A stretch of 64,000 bases of DNA from Salvia splendens (Eukaryota; Streptophyta; Magnoliopsida; Lamiales; Lamiaceae). Within the stretch, counting starts at the first letter, position 1. Every line of letters begins with the position of its first letter. The notes below the pieces were generated by a model. That model searched no databases. It was not told where the DNA came from and saw only the letters and a list, made by a program, of their open reading frames with translations. The translations under genes were made by a program, and so were the position numbers. This document shows, piece after piece, positions 45,070 to 55,412 of the stretch. Where the stretch lies: contig NC_056037.1 in NCBI RefSeq assembly GCF_004379255.2, forward strand, positions 16,316,902-16,380,901. The letters are read 5' to 3'.

Positions 45070-45131
<62 letters not shown>
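45070..45131. repeat. (TTA)n microsatellite in the 5' LTR
   Basis: About 20 TTA units starting a few bases inside the 5' LTR. The 3' LTR has about nine (46866-46893). Poly-Leu open frames across it are meaningless. Confidence 0.95.
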
Positions 45132-45476
45132 TAGTTAGTTAATTATGGATTTGCATATCTTTTTCATATTTTTTGTCTTGCTCATTAAGTTATTATCATT
45201 TTTGTCTTGCTCATTAAGTTATTATCCACTATTATAAATAGTGGACATTGTTAGTCATTTTGATCATTCAAGAAATATCAATTATCCTTCTATTTTATTT
45301 TCTCTTACTCTCTTTCCTTTCAAACGTGCAAAACGCACAAAATCATAATTTTGACGCTGGATTGATCGACGGGCAGAAGCTCCCGCGACGTTCGACGCAA
45401 AATCTACGAGTTAAGGAACTTCATCCTTAACAATTGGTGCTTTCATTGAGAGCTCTTCCTCCGAATCGTTGTCTAT

Positions 45477-46901
45477 ATGTCGTACAACTACACCGGATAT
45501 CAACTCCGGCAGGCGGATTACCACCCATGGCAGCACGTATCTCAACCCCTGCTCCATCCGACCAGAGCGTTAGATCAACAACCATCATATCCATATCCAC
45601 GGGATGGGAGACTCCACCCACAACACCATCCCTACCAAGCCCGTCAACCCACTTCCTGGGACCCGCCATGGCTGCGCCAGGAAACTGCGTATCAGCAACC
45701 ATCGTCCTATGAGCCAGATTTGTACTCGCCACCACCGCCCTCTTGTTGGGACCCGCCAAGGTTGTGCACGCAGCAGGGATACTCTCAGCCTTATCAACCG
45801 CCTCAGCAGTCACACCACACCGCGCTCAGACAACCCACTAGCTGGGATCCACCTGCCTACTGGGAGACAACGGGACAACGCCCCTTCCACGAGGTCTCGG
45901 CATACGATCATCCGCTGCCCCCCAACCATAACTCAGGATGGAATCAACCCGTGCCACAGCCACCTTGTCCAGCCACCACCACGACACATCCGACTCTCGC
46001 ACAACTTCAACAATTGTTGGAAGCGTGCTACATGATGGAGTCTCGCCTTGTTGCAGCCGACCGACGCATCGACAACATGCTTCCTCCCGAGCTGCCTGAA
46101 CCTGCGCAGCCCTACGGCTCCCAAATTTTCAGGTTTGGGGACCTCGTCCAGCACCTTCCTCCATCAAGAAATAGCAAGGCTTCGCCGGGGCCGTCGGGTT
46201 TAGTCCCCTACGACTCATTGGCTCCGCCGCAACAGTCGAGTAAAACACCACCACCCTTTGAGCACTACTTCCACAATCTGTCGACGTCGTCAAAAGACTA
46301 CCACCAGCAGCTTCCTCTTCCAAAAACCTATCAGCCGCCCCCACCGTCAGTTTTGATTCCTGATTGTGATCGAGTTGAGGAAGGCTTTGCTGATTCTGCC
46401 AAGAAGATTCTTGTTTCTTCTGTTGTTTTTGGTGGAGTCGAAAATGTTGAGAAGATAGAGAAGGTCAGTCCGGATTCCGCATGCAAAGAGAAACCGGTTC
46501 ACGGTTGCATCGAGATTCAGTGCGCGCGACAATTGAATGCTTCTCGATTCAAGATTCCCCAAGTCCAGATTGGTTTGGGTAGTTCCATTGTGGACAACGC
46601 ATCGCAGAAATTATTGAGTGATTCATCTCATGTCAGGGTTGTCGCAAGTATGAATCATCAATCAACATTGCTAAACGCCGATGCCCTGTTGATTCCTCCG
46701 CAAAATGACACTCTATGCTTGAGCATTCATGAACGCATTGATGCAGGGAGACGCTCAACTATTCGGTGTATGTTTGACCCAGGAGGATTCCTTGACACTC
46801 ATCGTTGCTTCATGGTGCCCACCTTGAGGACAAGGTGGATTTCAACCGTAGGGAAGTTGATACGATTATTATTATTATTATTATTATTATTATTTAGTTA
46901 G
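45477..46901 (+). CDS. Pro/Gln/Tyr-rich 474-aa ORF of element 2
   Basis: Uninterrupted frame from MSYNYTGYQLRQADYHPWQH. The N-terminal half is rich in Pro, Gln and Tyr and repeats (T/S)(S/C)WDPP: PTSWDPPW, PSCWDPPR and PTSWDPPA. A helical stretch follows (LAQLQQLLEACYMMESRLVA then ADRRIDNML). The C-terminal block SMNHQSTLLNADALLIPP matches element 1 and lies just before the 3' LTR; its last residues are LTR-encoded poly-Leu. No zinc knuckle, protease or polymerase motif is seen. It sits where gag would be, but I do not recognise the family. Confidence 0.65.
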   Translation: MSYNYTGYQLRQADYHPWQHVSQPLLHPTRALDQQPSYPYPRDGRLHPQHHPYQARQPTSWDPPWLRQETAYQQPSSYEPDLYSPPPPSCWDPPRLCTQQGYSQPYQPPQQSHHTALRQPTSWDPPAYWETTGQRPFHEVSAYDHPLPPNHNSGWNQPVPQPPCPATTTTHPTLAQLQQLLEACYMMESRLVAADRRIDNMLPPELPEPAQPYGSQIFRFGDLVQHLPPSRNSKASPGPSGLVPYDSLAPPQQSSKTPPPFEHYFHNLSTSSKDYHQQLPLPKTYQPPPPSVLIPDCDRVEEGFADSAKKILVSSVVFGGVENVEKIEKVSPDSACKEKPVHGCIEIQCARQLNASRFKIPQVQIGLGSSIVDNASQKLLSDSSHVRVVASMNHQSTLLNADALLIPPQNDTLCLSIHERIDAGRRSTIRCMFDPGGFLDTHRCFMVPTLRTRWISTVGKLIRLLLLLLLLLFS

Positions 46902-47387
46902 TTAATTATGGATTTGCATTTCTTTTTCATATCTTTTGTCTTGCTCATTAAGTTAGTATCCACTATTATAAATAGTGGACATTGTTAGTCATTTTGATCA
47001 TTCAAGAAATTTCAATTACCCTTCTATTTTATTTTCTCTTACTATCTTTCCTTTCAAACGTGCAAAACGCACAAAATCATAATTTTGACGCCGGATTGAT
47101 CGACGGGCAAAAGCTCCTGCGACGATCGATGCAAAATCTACGAGTTAAGGAAGTTCATCCTTAACATCTAATTTATCAGAAGATTGTTATAATGAAAAAG
47201 GATGATAAATATTTTTTATTAAAATAGTTGCAAAACTTTCATTTTCTTCGAAATACAGCAACTCAATTCTTTTTCCCTTATAAATATCTTTAAAATTATT
47301 TTCCGTCTACTAGTACTCCTATTTAACTTTAATGATCTAAATGGGCTCAAATAAATTTTATTTTTAAAAATGAAATATTTTGTAGTA

Positions 47388-47630
47388 CTCCCTCCGTCCG
47401 TTATTAAGAGTCACATTCAATGGCGACACGGGTTTAAGAAAAGTGGGTGGAAAAAAATTAGTGGAATATTGGAAGGCACTTGTATATATTAATTTTAAAT
47501 GAAATGTGAGTTGAATGAGTTAGTAGAACGTGTAACCCAATTACTATTTATGTTAAATGTGAACCGAGACTCATATTCATGGACAGACTAAAATGAAAAA
47601 AATGGGTCTCCTATTCACGGACAGAGGGAG
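47388..47630. mobile_element. Stowaway MITE
   Basis: 243 bp with TA at 47386-47387 and 47631-47632. The ends are CTCCCTCCGTCCGTTATTAA and, inverted, CTCCCTCTGTCCGTGAATAG. Classic Stowaway. Confidence 0.9.
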
Positions 47631-47901
47631 TAGTATGTTTTTATTTAGAAAAAATTATTTGTTTGATAAATAATTTACGCAATGCATACGAAGTGGAGTA
47701 CTACAATTTTATTCAGTGGACGAAATTAATAATGTGGTTGAAAACCTTGACAAATGATTATATGCTGGGGCATCTTTTGATGAAAATAATGCATTCATTT
47801 GATAATTATATGAGTCCGATTATCCATTTAATTAATATTTTGAAGAAGGGTGACATTAATTAATTGAGATTATATGGCTCCTCCAACTTATGATTGTATA
47901 A

Positions 47902-49662
47902 GCATCCACAATCATGCTCTTTGGCAAGAGTATGGATGTGAGCCCGGATTCAATTTTATTAATTTTTTACTCTATGCTCTTCCCCAAAAGCACAACACCC
48001 ACATCCATGTTCTTCCGCAAGGACATGATCAAGGGTCCCATCATTTCATTATTTAATTTAAATACTTCAATTACTAAAAATACATTAAAATATAAAAATT
48101 ACAAAATTAAATCCTAAAAAATAAAAATTACAAAATTAAAATCCTAAAAAATAAAAATTACATAATTAAAATTCTACAAAATAAAAAAATACATAATTAA
48201 AATCCTACAAATTAAAAATTACATAATTAAAGTCTAAAAAATACCCCCGTGGAAGACTAGTCCTCTGGCCCTATTCCCAATGTTTTTCAGAGACCACGTA
48301 TCATTGCCAAATGTGAATCAAGTTGCGCGGGAGTCATCCGAGACCTATCGGCCAAATTGAGTTGAGCCAAAAGGGTCCACAACGAGTTGGTGGGGGGTTG
48401 AAGTGGCACAAACGGAGCAGGAGCGGGGCGGAAGGAGTCGCGCCGCGACGGCGGTTGGCCGTCGCCTTCTTCCTTCCTTGGGGTCGGCGTTGGGAATTAC
48501 TCGGGCCGACGTAGAGGCTACCCAAGTTAGCTCTGGCAAGCTGGCTAGCCACCTCATCCTCGTCGGTGTCGGATAGGGATACCGACGTCGACCGTTTGCT
48601 GGAGGAGCTGGAGGAGGATGATACGCCTCCCTTATACTTCGGATGATGGTGCACCTCCTGCCAAGCGATGAAGTACTTGAATGGTTTGTAATGTTGGGAT
48701 TGGTAGGTCACCAACGCGGCACTGATGATGTCGAGCTCGCTCCTGCCGCTCCCCGCCGACCGCTCTTCCTGGAGGTAATACCCCTAGAACTTTTGGATTT
48801 CTTCGTTGGCTCTGAAGATGGCATTGCGCACCATACTCTCATTACGTTCGATGGTCCCATCCGGGCGGTTTTTATTGTACCGACGAGAGACGTGCCACCA
48901 AAACCTATCCCCGCTTTGGTTCGTGCCAACCTCCGAATCTTCGGAGATAATCAAATAGGCTTTGAATAACTGATCCATCTCCGCCGGAGTGTACGGGATG
49001 CGGACACCACAAGGAGTAGGAGTATGAGGAGTTTGAGAGTCGTCGCTCCCTCCCGATTCGGGTTCGGGTTCCCACCCGTATCGCCCATCGGGGGCATCTT
49101 GGTCGTCCACCGGGTAAGGCCGGTAGCCACCCGGAACTTGAGAACCTTGGGTTTGAGGAGGAGCCGAGAATTGCGTTTCCGGACTAGAGAATGGTTGTGA
49201 GCCGAACCATTCGTGGTTCCAACCGCGGGAGTCTGAGGGGTGATCGCCGGAGCCAGACATTTTTTTTGTAAGAATGAAAGATCGAGAATTGATAAGAGAA
49301 TTTAGATGAGAATTGTGTAGTGTAGTGGGAAATTTTTTGTGTGGAAGTGGGGGTATTTATAGATGAAAATGTGAATTTTGGGGAAAAAATTAAAAAATAA
49401 ATTAAAAGTGAGGAGAAAACGGACATAATTTATTAGGAAGTGGAAAATATTTTTTTTATTTAAAAAAAATTAAATTAAATTTGAATTTTAAAAAAAATGA
49501 AAATGCCAACTGCTTTGCCGTTGGCCAATCCCGTCGCACCACGTCAGTCTGCTCAGCGGCACGGACGTGCTCGATGTATCGAGCATGCCAGCGGCGGACA
49601 GGGGAGTGCCGTGCCAATGGCACGAACGTCGTCCTCCGCATTGAGCACCGATGCGAATGCTC
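47902..49662. mobile_element. PIF/Harbinger-derived element with Myb-like ORF
   Basis: 1.76 kb with TAA at 47899-47901 and 49663-49665. The ends are GCATCCACAATCATGCTC and, inverted, GAGCATTCGCATCGGTGCTC; the left end lacks GA. It carries the accessory Myb/SANT-like gene of Harbinger elements but no DDE transposase. A tract of ATAAAAATTACAAAATTAAA repeats lies at 48085-48240. Confidence 0.7.
48334..49260 (-). pseudogene. Harbinger accessory Myb/SANT-like protein, one stop
   Basis: Minus-strand frame from MSGSGDHPSDSRGWNHEWFG. A Pro/Gly-rich N-terminus precedes a trihelix-like domain (YTPAEMDQLFKAYLIISEDS, FWWHVSRRYNKNRPDGTIER, NESMVRNAIFRANEEIQKF). A TAG at 48782-48784 follows, where relatives have Gln before GYYLQEER. 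The same frame continues with YQSQHYKPFKYFIAWQEVHH, HPKYKGG, a Ser run and DTDEDEVASQLARANLGS. In PIF/Harbinger elements this protein binds the transposon ends and works with the DDE nuclease. Flanking genes annotated as glutathione S-transferase T3-like in plants are often this family. Confidence 0.82.
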
Positions 49663-49665
49663 TAA

Positions 49666-49960
49666 CCCATCTTTTTTTTTATGATGAATGTTTACCAGAT
49701 AATGGTGCACAAAGTGCAGTTTTCTATTACACTAGGGAGTAATGTATCAAAAATACTACTCTATTTCTCAATAATAAATAGTCATGTTTTTTCATTTTTG
49801 ATCCATTCACAAAAATTAGTTCATTTTCACTTTAATAACATGATTCATCATTAATTTACTTTATCTCTTTATGTTCTATCTATTTAACTCATGTTTAACA
49901 ACACTTTAACAATTTTCTTCTTTTACTTTACTAGTTTTATGGAATACTATTAAAACTTGT
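49666..49960. other. AT-rich, no gene recognised
   Basis: Low-complexity AT-rich sequence between the Harbinger element and the LTR-like stretch; nothing supported. Confidence 0.5.
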
Positions 49961-49961
49961 G

Positions 49962-51150
49962 TTATCCAGATGCAGGCTGATAAGGCTCATTTAATGCATC
50001 GGTTTAAGGGTAAAATGTGTACTACTTGATCGGTTTATCGCGAAAAACAAGTGTTAATTGTGCAGAAATGCCGTTTGACCAAGGCAGCAAGGCCGAACTG
50101 ATCAAGCAAGTACAAAAGGCGATAAAAGGCTAAAAATCGGGAAAGTTGGTCAAGGGGAATAGTCAAGCAGTTAAGGAGGGGACCACTGGGTATCAGAAGA
50201 AGGACATGCGAGGCTATGAGCTGGATAGTGCGCAGCAATCTGTTATCAAGGACAACGTTCTAGAAGGGGACACGTGCTGATACATGAGACGCAAGGACGG
50301 AGCTGAGTCACGGATTTGTTACTGAAAAGCGTAGTAGATTCTAGAAGAAGAGCACGTAGCAATCCATGAGTCGCTCATTCTCAACATGAGTGAATATTCC
50401 CTGTCAAGATCGTTATCCAGCTGGAGGCCGAGTCGAGCTTATAAATAGAGGATGTGTCACCACATGAGAAAAAAACCGATCCTTTACTTTCCGTCTAGTT
50501 TAGCTTAGTTTAGCTTAGTTCAGTTCTCTAGAATAGCTTAGCTTAGATAAAGTAATGCGTAGTTAGAAAGGGCAATCAAAGAAGCGCTGCAGAATACTTG
50601 TTATCTGTCGGTGTATTCCTAAATTTCCCACCGAGATTCTTCTCGGTTTCACTTGTTTTCTTATTTTCCGAAGTATTAGCTTAGTTTCAAATTTACGCTG
50701 TACTTAGTTTAATTTTAATCGAAGTTGTTTTATTTTAATCCGCACATTTACTTTTTCGCTGTCACCTGCTATTCACTTGACCCAGTAGTTAAAGTTCCTT
50801 TGATCAAGTTAGCAAAATTTAATTCTGTCTAGAGTAAAAATAGTAGTTAAAAACTCCCAAGTTAAAGCGTGGCAGCAGCCAACCCCCCTGCTCACTACTC
50901 ACACACTCGACACACCAACTTCTCTGTGGGAACGACCCCGAACTTGCCGATTTACTGTTAAAGTAGTGTAAAATTGGGAGTTTATAAATTACATTGGTAG
51001 GAAACGAGCGAGAGCGAGTTCGAATCGATCAAGTGGCAACGACATTTGCTAACTGATCCAATCAGTTCAGTTATCTTCAATATAACTTGGTCCGAATTCG
51101 CGCCCCTCTCGAGGCCCTCCACCGGCAAAACACCTTATGGCCAAGGGCTT
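49962..51150 (+). repeat. LTR-like fragment (probable solo LTR)
   Basis: GC-richer than its surroundings. It has a TATA box (CTTATAAATAGAGG at 50439-50452), then a leader with TTTAGCTTAGTTTAGCTTAG, GTTCAGTTC and the phrase TGTGGGAACGACCCCGAACT TGCC, which resembles the U5 of many plant Ty3/gypsy LTRs. I could not define the TG..CA ends or a target duplication, and no coding region follows. Confidence 0.5.
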
Positions 51151-52236
51151 TAAGCCCTACCATTCTTTATTATTTTTTATTGATTCTTCAAATTTATCCA
51201 AATTTTATTTCAATTGTTATGCAAAAAATGTGCATATCAATTATATGAATCAGGTTAAAAGTATTGTTAAAAAAAATTTCTACATGTAGCCTTTGTTAAT
51301 TTTTTTCTACGTCCGCATTTGGACGAGTATTACGTAAAGTAGAAATCATAATCACGGTAAGGTATAGGAAATACGGCGAGTAAAATAGCATATCTAGCAC
51401 GACAATAATAATTGAATGTAAATCGACAAAATACGAGTGTATACTAGCGCTACAGGAATATTAATTCATGTTTTAGTGATCTTATCTTACAATAGTAGAT
51501 ATCTGCATAAATAATTTATAATAAGTACAATAGAATCTAGATCGATATTCACAACCCTCTAGCATCAACAAAAATAAAGAAAAGGCCCGTTTATGAATTA
51601 TATTACTGTTCAAGGAAACAATCACATTATTTTTCCTCATAAACTTTAATTCAAATAAAACCCCAAATAAAGTAGGTAATTAGCTTCAATGGTACTACAA
51701 AAACCAATTTCATTTTTTTATTTTTTAAGTAAAATATACATATGTTTAGGTTTACACAAAAAATAAACCTAAATCAATTTTTCATATTTTGTGAGTAAAA
51801 AAAAAAGATAAGTAGAAAATATTCTTTTAAATTTGAGTTTAATGTAAATGGTTGAAGTAAAATTACTGTTTGATGTGGCATTTACTCTAAAATGAGTTTC
51901 AATTTAGTATAAATATTGAGTAAAAACACAATTTAATGTGATATTTATACTAAAATGAGTTTGAGTTTAGTTTAAATAGTTGCGTGGACATTTATCTTAT
52001 TATATTTGCTCCGCGTGTATATTGAAAAAATACATTGTTATTTAAAAATTAGCATTTATCTCTTAAGTATTATTTTCTCTGCGCGTAAATTGAAAAAATG
52101 CAATGACATAATTAAGTTCAAAACTAGTTAATCTATCAAAACAATACAGTAATAAATTAATTAGGTGAAATATATTTACAATTTATTATAGGGAATACTA
52201 GATTCCAAGGAGAGGCGTCTAGGAGAATCTGACTAA
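51151..52236. other. AT-rich intergenic stretch, no gene recognised
   Basis: A pair of related phrases (AAATTGAGTTTAATGTAAAT and TTTAGTATAAATATTGAGT) recurs near 51830-51990. No open frame of interest, no RNA gene. Confidence 0.5.
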
Positions 52237-53528
52237 GAGCATCCACAATGGCGGCGAGCGGACCGGCTAGCCGATCTCCGGCGCTCGTCGAACCATTGTA
52301 ACCGGCGAGCGCTATTTCGGCGAAAAAATCGGCGAGCGCACGCAGATTCGCGAGCATTGGGTGATGCGCTCGCCGGTCCGCTCGCCGCCATTGCAGGCTC
52401 CGGACCGGCGAGTGAAATTTTCTTTTTTTTTTAATTTTCAAAAAACTATATATACGCGCTTTGCACGTCATTTTCATTCGCACCACTTGTTTTAACGAGT
52501 ACTCTCTCTATCTTAATTTCTGTACAAGATCAACAACGTGAAATGGAGAACAACAACGAAGGTACTCCAATGACGAGGGGGTCTCAAACTCCCCCGGTAC
52601 CCGTGGGAGGTGTATGGGGTCCGATACCCGAGTACTACAATATGTACCCATGGCAGCAGATGATGCCCGGGATGGCAGCTGGGGGGGAGATCGCTGGGGG
52701 GGAGTATGCCGGGGGGGTTATCGGCGATGCCGGGGTGGGCACCCGGTATGCAGATGATGCCGAGGTGGGCACCCGAAGAAGCAACGACTGAACTATACTG
52801 GTGATTACAGCGGCAGCAGCGGTGGTTCCCACGACCTCCCCGAGGGTGCTCAGGAGCTCCCATCCCCTCCATCGTTCGCTCGCCGAACTCGCCCAGTTGG
52901 TCAAAGGCGGGGGCAACGGGAGGTGAGGGGGGCGCCGGGGGGTCCCAGGAGGTCCAGTCGGCATCCCCCCTTGGCCAGTCGACAGAGGATCTCAAATTCT
53001 TCGCGCGTCAACAAACGCATGCTCAAATGGTCAAGATCTTAGCCGATTGGAAGAGGACCCCGAGGAGAAGAGTTTTCTTCACGCATTGCTCGTGAGCATG
53101 CGTGACGATTTGAAGACAGGGGGGCACGGGGGGTACCGACGGCGACGGCGACGGGGGCGACGGAGACGAGGAGTGAGGCGGAGGCCGGGTTTTTTTTAAA
53201 AAATAATGTAATTTTTTTAAAAATTAATGTATTTTTTAATGTACTTTTTTTTAAAATTAATGTATTTTTTTAATGTATTTTTTTAATTTAAATAATATTA
53301 TTGAATTTTCGCGTATCTGTGTCGTAAATTTAATTCCGTATTTTGTGTGATTGTCAATTATTTATTTTATATAATTACGAGTGATGTGGCTAGGCTATTG
53401 CTAGGCTATTTGCTTGTCCTGATGATGTGGCAGCAGGATTTTTATTGTTGATGATATTGCAGGAGGAGTTTGTGGCTGAGCTATGGCTGGACTATTTATA
53501 TTGCTAGGCGAAAGCCATTTGGGATGCT
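52237..53528. mobile_element. Decayed PIF/Harbinger-derived element
   Basis: 1.29 kb with TAA at 52234-52236 and 53529-53531. The ends are GAGCATCCACAATGGC and, inverted, AGCATCCCAAATGGC. GC-rich arms of the GGCGAGCGG type follow the left end. The interior has a broken open frame on the + strand. Confidence 0.65.
52543..53180 (+). pseudogene. Broken ORF of the Harbinger-derived element
   Basis: Starts MENNNEGTPMTRGSQTPPVP then GGVWGPIPEYYNMYPWQQMM, and stops at 52791. Other frames continue with PSPPSFARRTRPVGQRRGQR and, further on, THAQMVKILADWKRTP and LHALLVSMRDDLKT. The mix of frames shows several indels. It resembles the Pro/Gly-rich Harbinger accessory ORF family but keeps no intact domain. 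TATA-like TATATATACGCG lies at 52447-52459. Confidence 0.5.
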
Positions 53529-53531
53529 TAA

Positions 53532-54941
53532 TGTTCCAAATTTGAGACCTTTCCTCAAGTTCCAAGACTGACATAGTACTACAAAAGATGCCCTCAATAT
53601 TATGCGGTCTGAAATACATGCAGAGGACATCTCTCACTAAAACAAAATGCCCTCAATAGTATGCGGTCTGAATTACATGCAACAGCTTCTCTTCAATAAT
53701 TAATGTTTTTATTGATTTTCATTTATAATTACTATAGAATGTAGTAATAGCAAAATGACATTCACTATTATTAAACCGAGGGAGTAGATGATACACTTAG
53801 GTAATAATACTAGATTTTAAGAGATGATATTTTGTATGTTAAGTGGAGAGAGAAAATAATACTCATTCGTTGCACTCTAAGGGACACATTTTTCTTTTCG
53901 GAATGTCACACTCTAAATGAAACATTTATGAAAATAGAAATATTACTCTATTACTCTATTCTCTCCACTCAACTTATAAAATAATACTTCGTGCTGAAAA
54001 AAAAATGCTACACTTAAAATGAGAAGAAAAAAAATATTAATATGAGAATATTTCTAAAGAAAGAAATAAAACATATTTAAAGGGATAAATTAAAACGGAA
54101 AATGTGATATCTTATGGGCGGAAGGAAGTACTGCTTCTAGTGGCGTTCTACGAAGGGTAAATTTTCTTTCTGTATAGATTGCTACAATAATCAATAAGCG
54201 TATATTTATACAACTTGGTCAAGCTGCATTGAACGATCTATCACAATTTTATTAACTTAAACTAAAAATAGCATGATTCAATAGCATGCAATTGCATCCA
54301 CATTACATATTTGATAGTGCTTATTAATTTCTTGTCACAATATTTATCTGATATGACACTCTTATCTTTTATAACACGAGTTCAGTAGTACAATAGATTG
54401 TCTATATTTGTGTCACGAAACAAGTAAAGGTTAAATAGACTGAGGATGCAGTTCATGGTATTGCAGTAGCAGTATCGAGCCTTCCAAGTTCCAAGCTTAA
54501 CGGCATGGCTTTAATAAAAATATAAAATGATACTGCTACTATATAAATATATTGTGTATATATAAGGTTCAAACAATTTTAAATTGTATGAATTTATTAA
54601 TTTTTAAATGATTGTACGTAGATTGACTTAACTTTTAATGTCAAAATTAAGTAAAAACACCCTCGTGTTGATTAAAATCTTTTTAGTGCTGCAATTTGTA
54701 AATTAATACTCCGTTGAACAATAATTTTAAATGGCTTATAAAAATTTAGGGATGCCTAACACTCTTACAATAAATTAAACAGAATTTATGAAGTAGTACT
54801 TAACTAATCGTAGCGAATCAGCTTGTTTTCAAATAAAAACAAGCGATTTCGTAAACTTGCGGTAGAAAAGAAGTCCAAAACCGTGGGCAACAATACACAG
54901 TAAAATAAATAAATAAAACAGCTGCTTTGGCTTTGCTATTA
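53532..54941. other. AT-rich intergenic with MITE relics, no gene
   Basis: Contains the Stowaway-like piece at 53862-54128 and a 30-bp direct repeat (TGCCCTCAATATTATGCGGT and flank) at about 53589 and 53649. Nothing coding recognised up to the WIP E promoter. Confidence 0.5.
53862..54128. mobile_element. Diverged Stowaway-like MITE
   Basis: 267 bp between TA at 53860-53861 and 54129-54130. The ends are CTCATTCGTTGCACTCTAAG and, inverted, CTTCCTTCCGCCCATAAGAT. Weak match to the CTCCCTCCGTCC consensus. Confidence 0.5.
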
Positions 54942-55100
54942 TTAAATATTTACATAATTCCAAATTTGGGCTTCACAGTAAATCCCCAACTTCGTTGAGC
55001 TTATATATACGATACACAAACCACACAACACAAATTCAATTGCAATTCTCGATTTCCCTTCAAATCTCTCAATTGCTAAATCGATCAACAGAGAAATCAA
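54942..55100 (+). promoter_or_regulatory. Core promoter and leader of WIP copy E
   Basis: A TATA box (TTATATATACG) lies at 55001-55011, 90-100 bp before the ATG, followed by a CA/TC-rich leader (AACCACACAACACAAATTC). No transposon interrupts this interval. Confidence 0.6.
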
Positions 55101-55412
55101 ATGAGCGCAGCAACAAGAGGTGGCTGGGCGATTGCGGCGAGCATCGGAGCGGTGGAGGCTCTGAAAGATCAATTAGGAGTTTGCAGATGGAATTACGTGA
55201 TCAGATCCGTCGAGCAGCGCGCTAAATCCAGAGTCCAGACCTACTATCATAAGCACGTCGTTTCGCCGGCCTCCGCGGCGGGGGCGCCCTCCGGCTCTCG
55301 CGCGCCGGAGGGGAATGTGTTTGGGCTTGAGGAGAGGGCGGAGAAGAGAGAGCAGCGCGTGAAAAAGGTGATGGATCTGAGCTGCTGGGGTCCAACCACC
55401 GTCAGATTTTGA
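55101..55412 (+). CDS. Wound-induced protein (WIP, DUF3774) copy E
   Basis: 103-aa complete intronless frame: MSAATRGGWAIAASIGAVEA, LKDQLGVCRWNYVIRSVEQR, AKSRVQTYYHKHVVSPAS, an Ala/Gly/Pro/Ser-rich linker, then EERAEKREQRVKKVMDLSCWGPT. It has the usual full-length PF12609 layout, longer than copies B and D in the linker, and the C-terminal LSCWGP motif typical of the family. The third positions and linker are GC-rich. It is the most diverged copy here and the one least affected by transposons, so it is the likeliest to keep ancestral control. No signal peptide or membrane segment. Confidence 0.93.
   Translation: MSAATRGGWAIAASIGAVEALKDQLGVCRWNYVIRSVEQRAKSRVQTYYHKHVVSPASAAGAPSGSRAPEGNVFGLEERAEKREQRVKKVMDLSCWGPTTVRF

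Larger units (their letters stand above)
45062..47166 (+). mobile_element. Short non-autonomous LTR retrotransposon (element 2)
   Basis: 2,105 bp with a perfect duplication TCTAA (45057-45061, 47167-47171). The 5' LTR is 45062-45432 and the 3' LTR 46858-47166, from TGATA to CATCCTTAACA, with TATA boxes (TTATAAATAG) near 45232 and 46967. ATTGGTGCTTTCATTG follows the 5' LTR at 45433, as in element 1. The LTRs differ mainly in (TTA)n length (about 22 versus 10) and a 33-bp duplication (TTTTGTCTTGCTCATTAAGT) in the 5' LTR, suggesting a fairly recent insertion. No RT, RNase H or integrase. Confidence 0.9.

Noticed and set aside
45011..45138. Leu-rich hydrophobic segment that looks like a membrane helix
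   Set aside because: It is (TTA)n microsatellite translated as poly-Leu.
45433..45448. Assigning a specific tRNA to ATTGGTGCTTTCATTG
   Set aside because: It follows both 5' LTRs exactly, but I could not match it confidently to a tRNA 3' end from memory.
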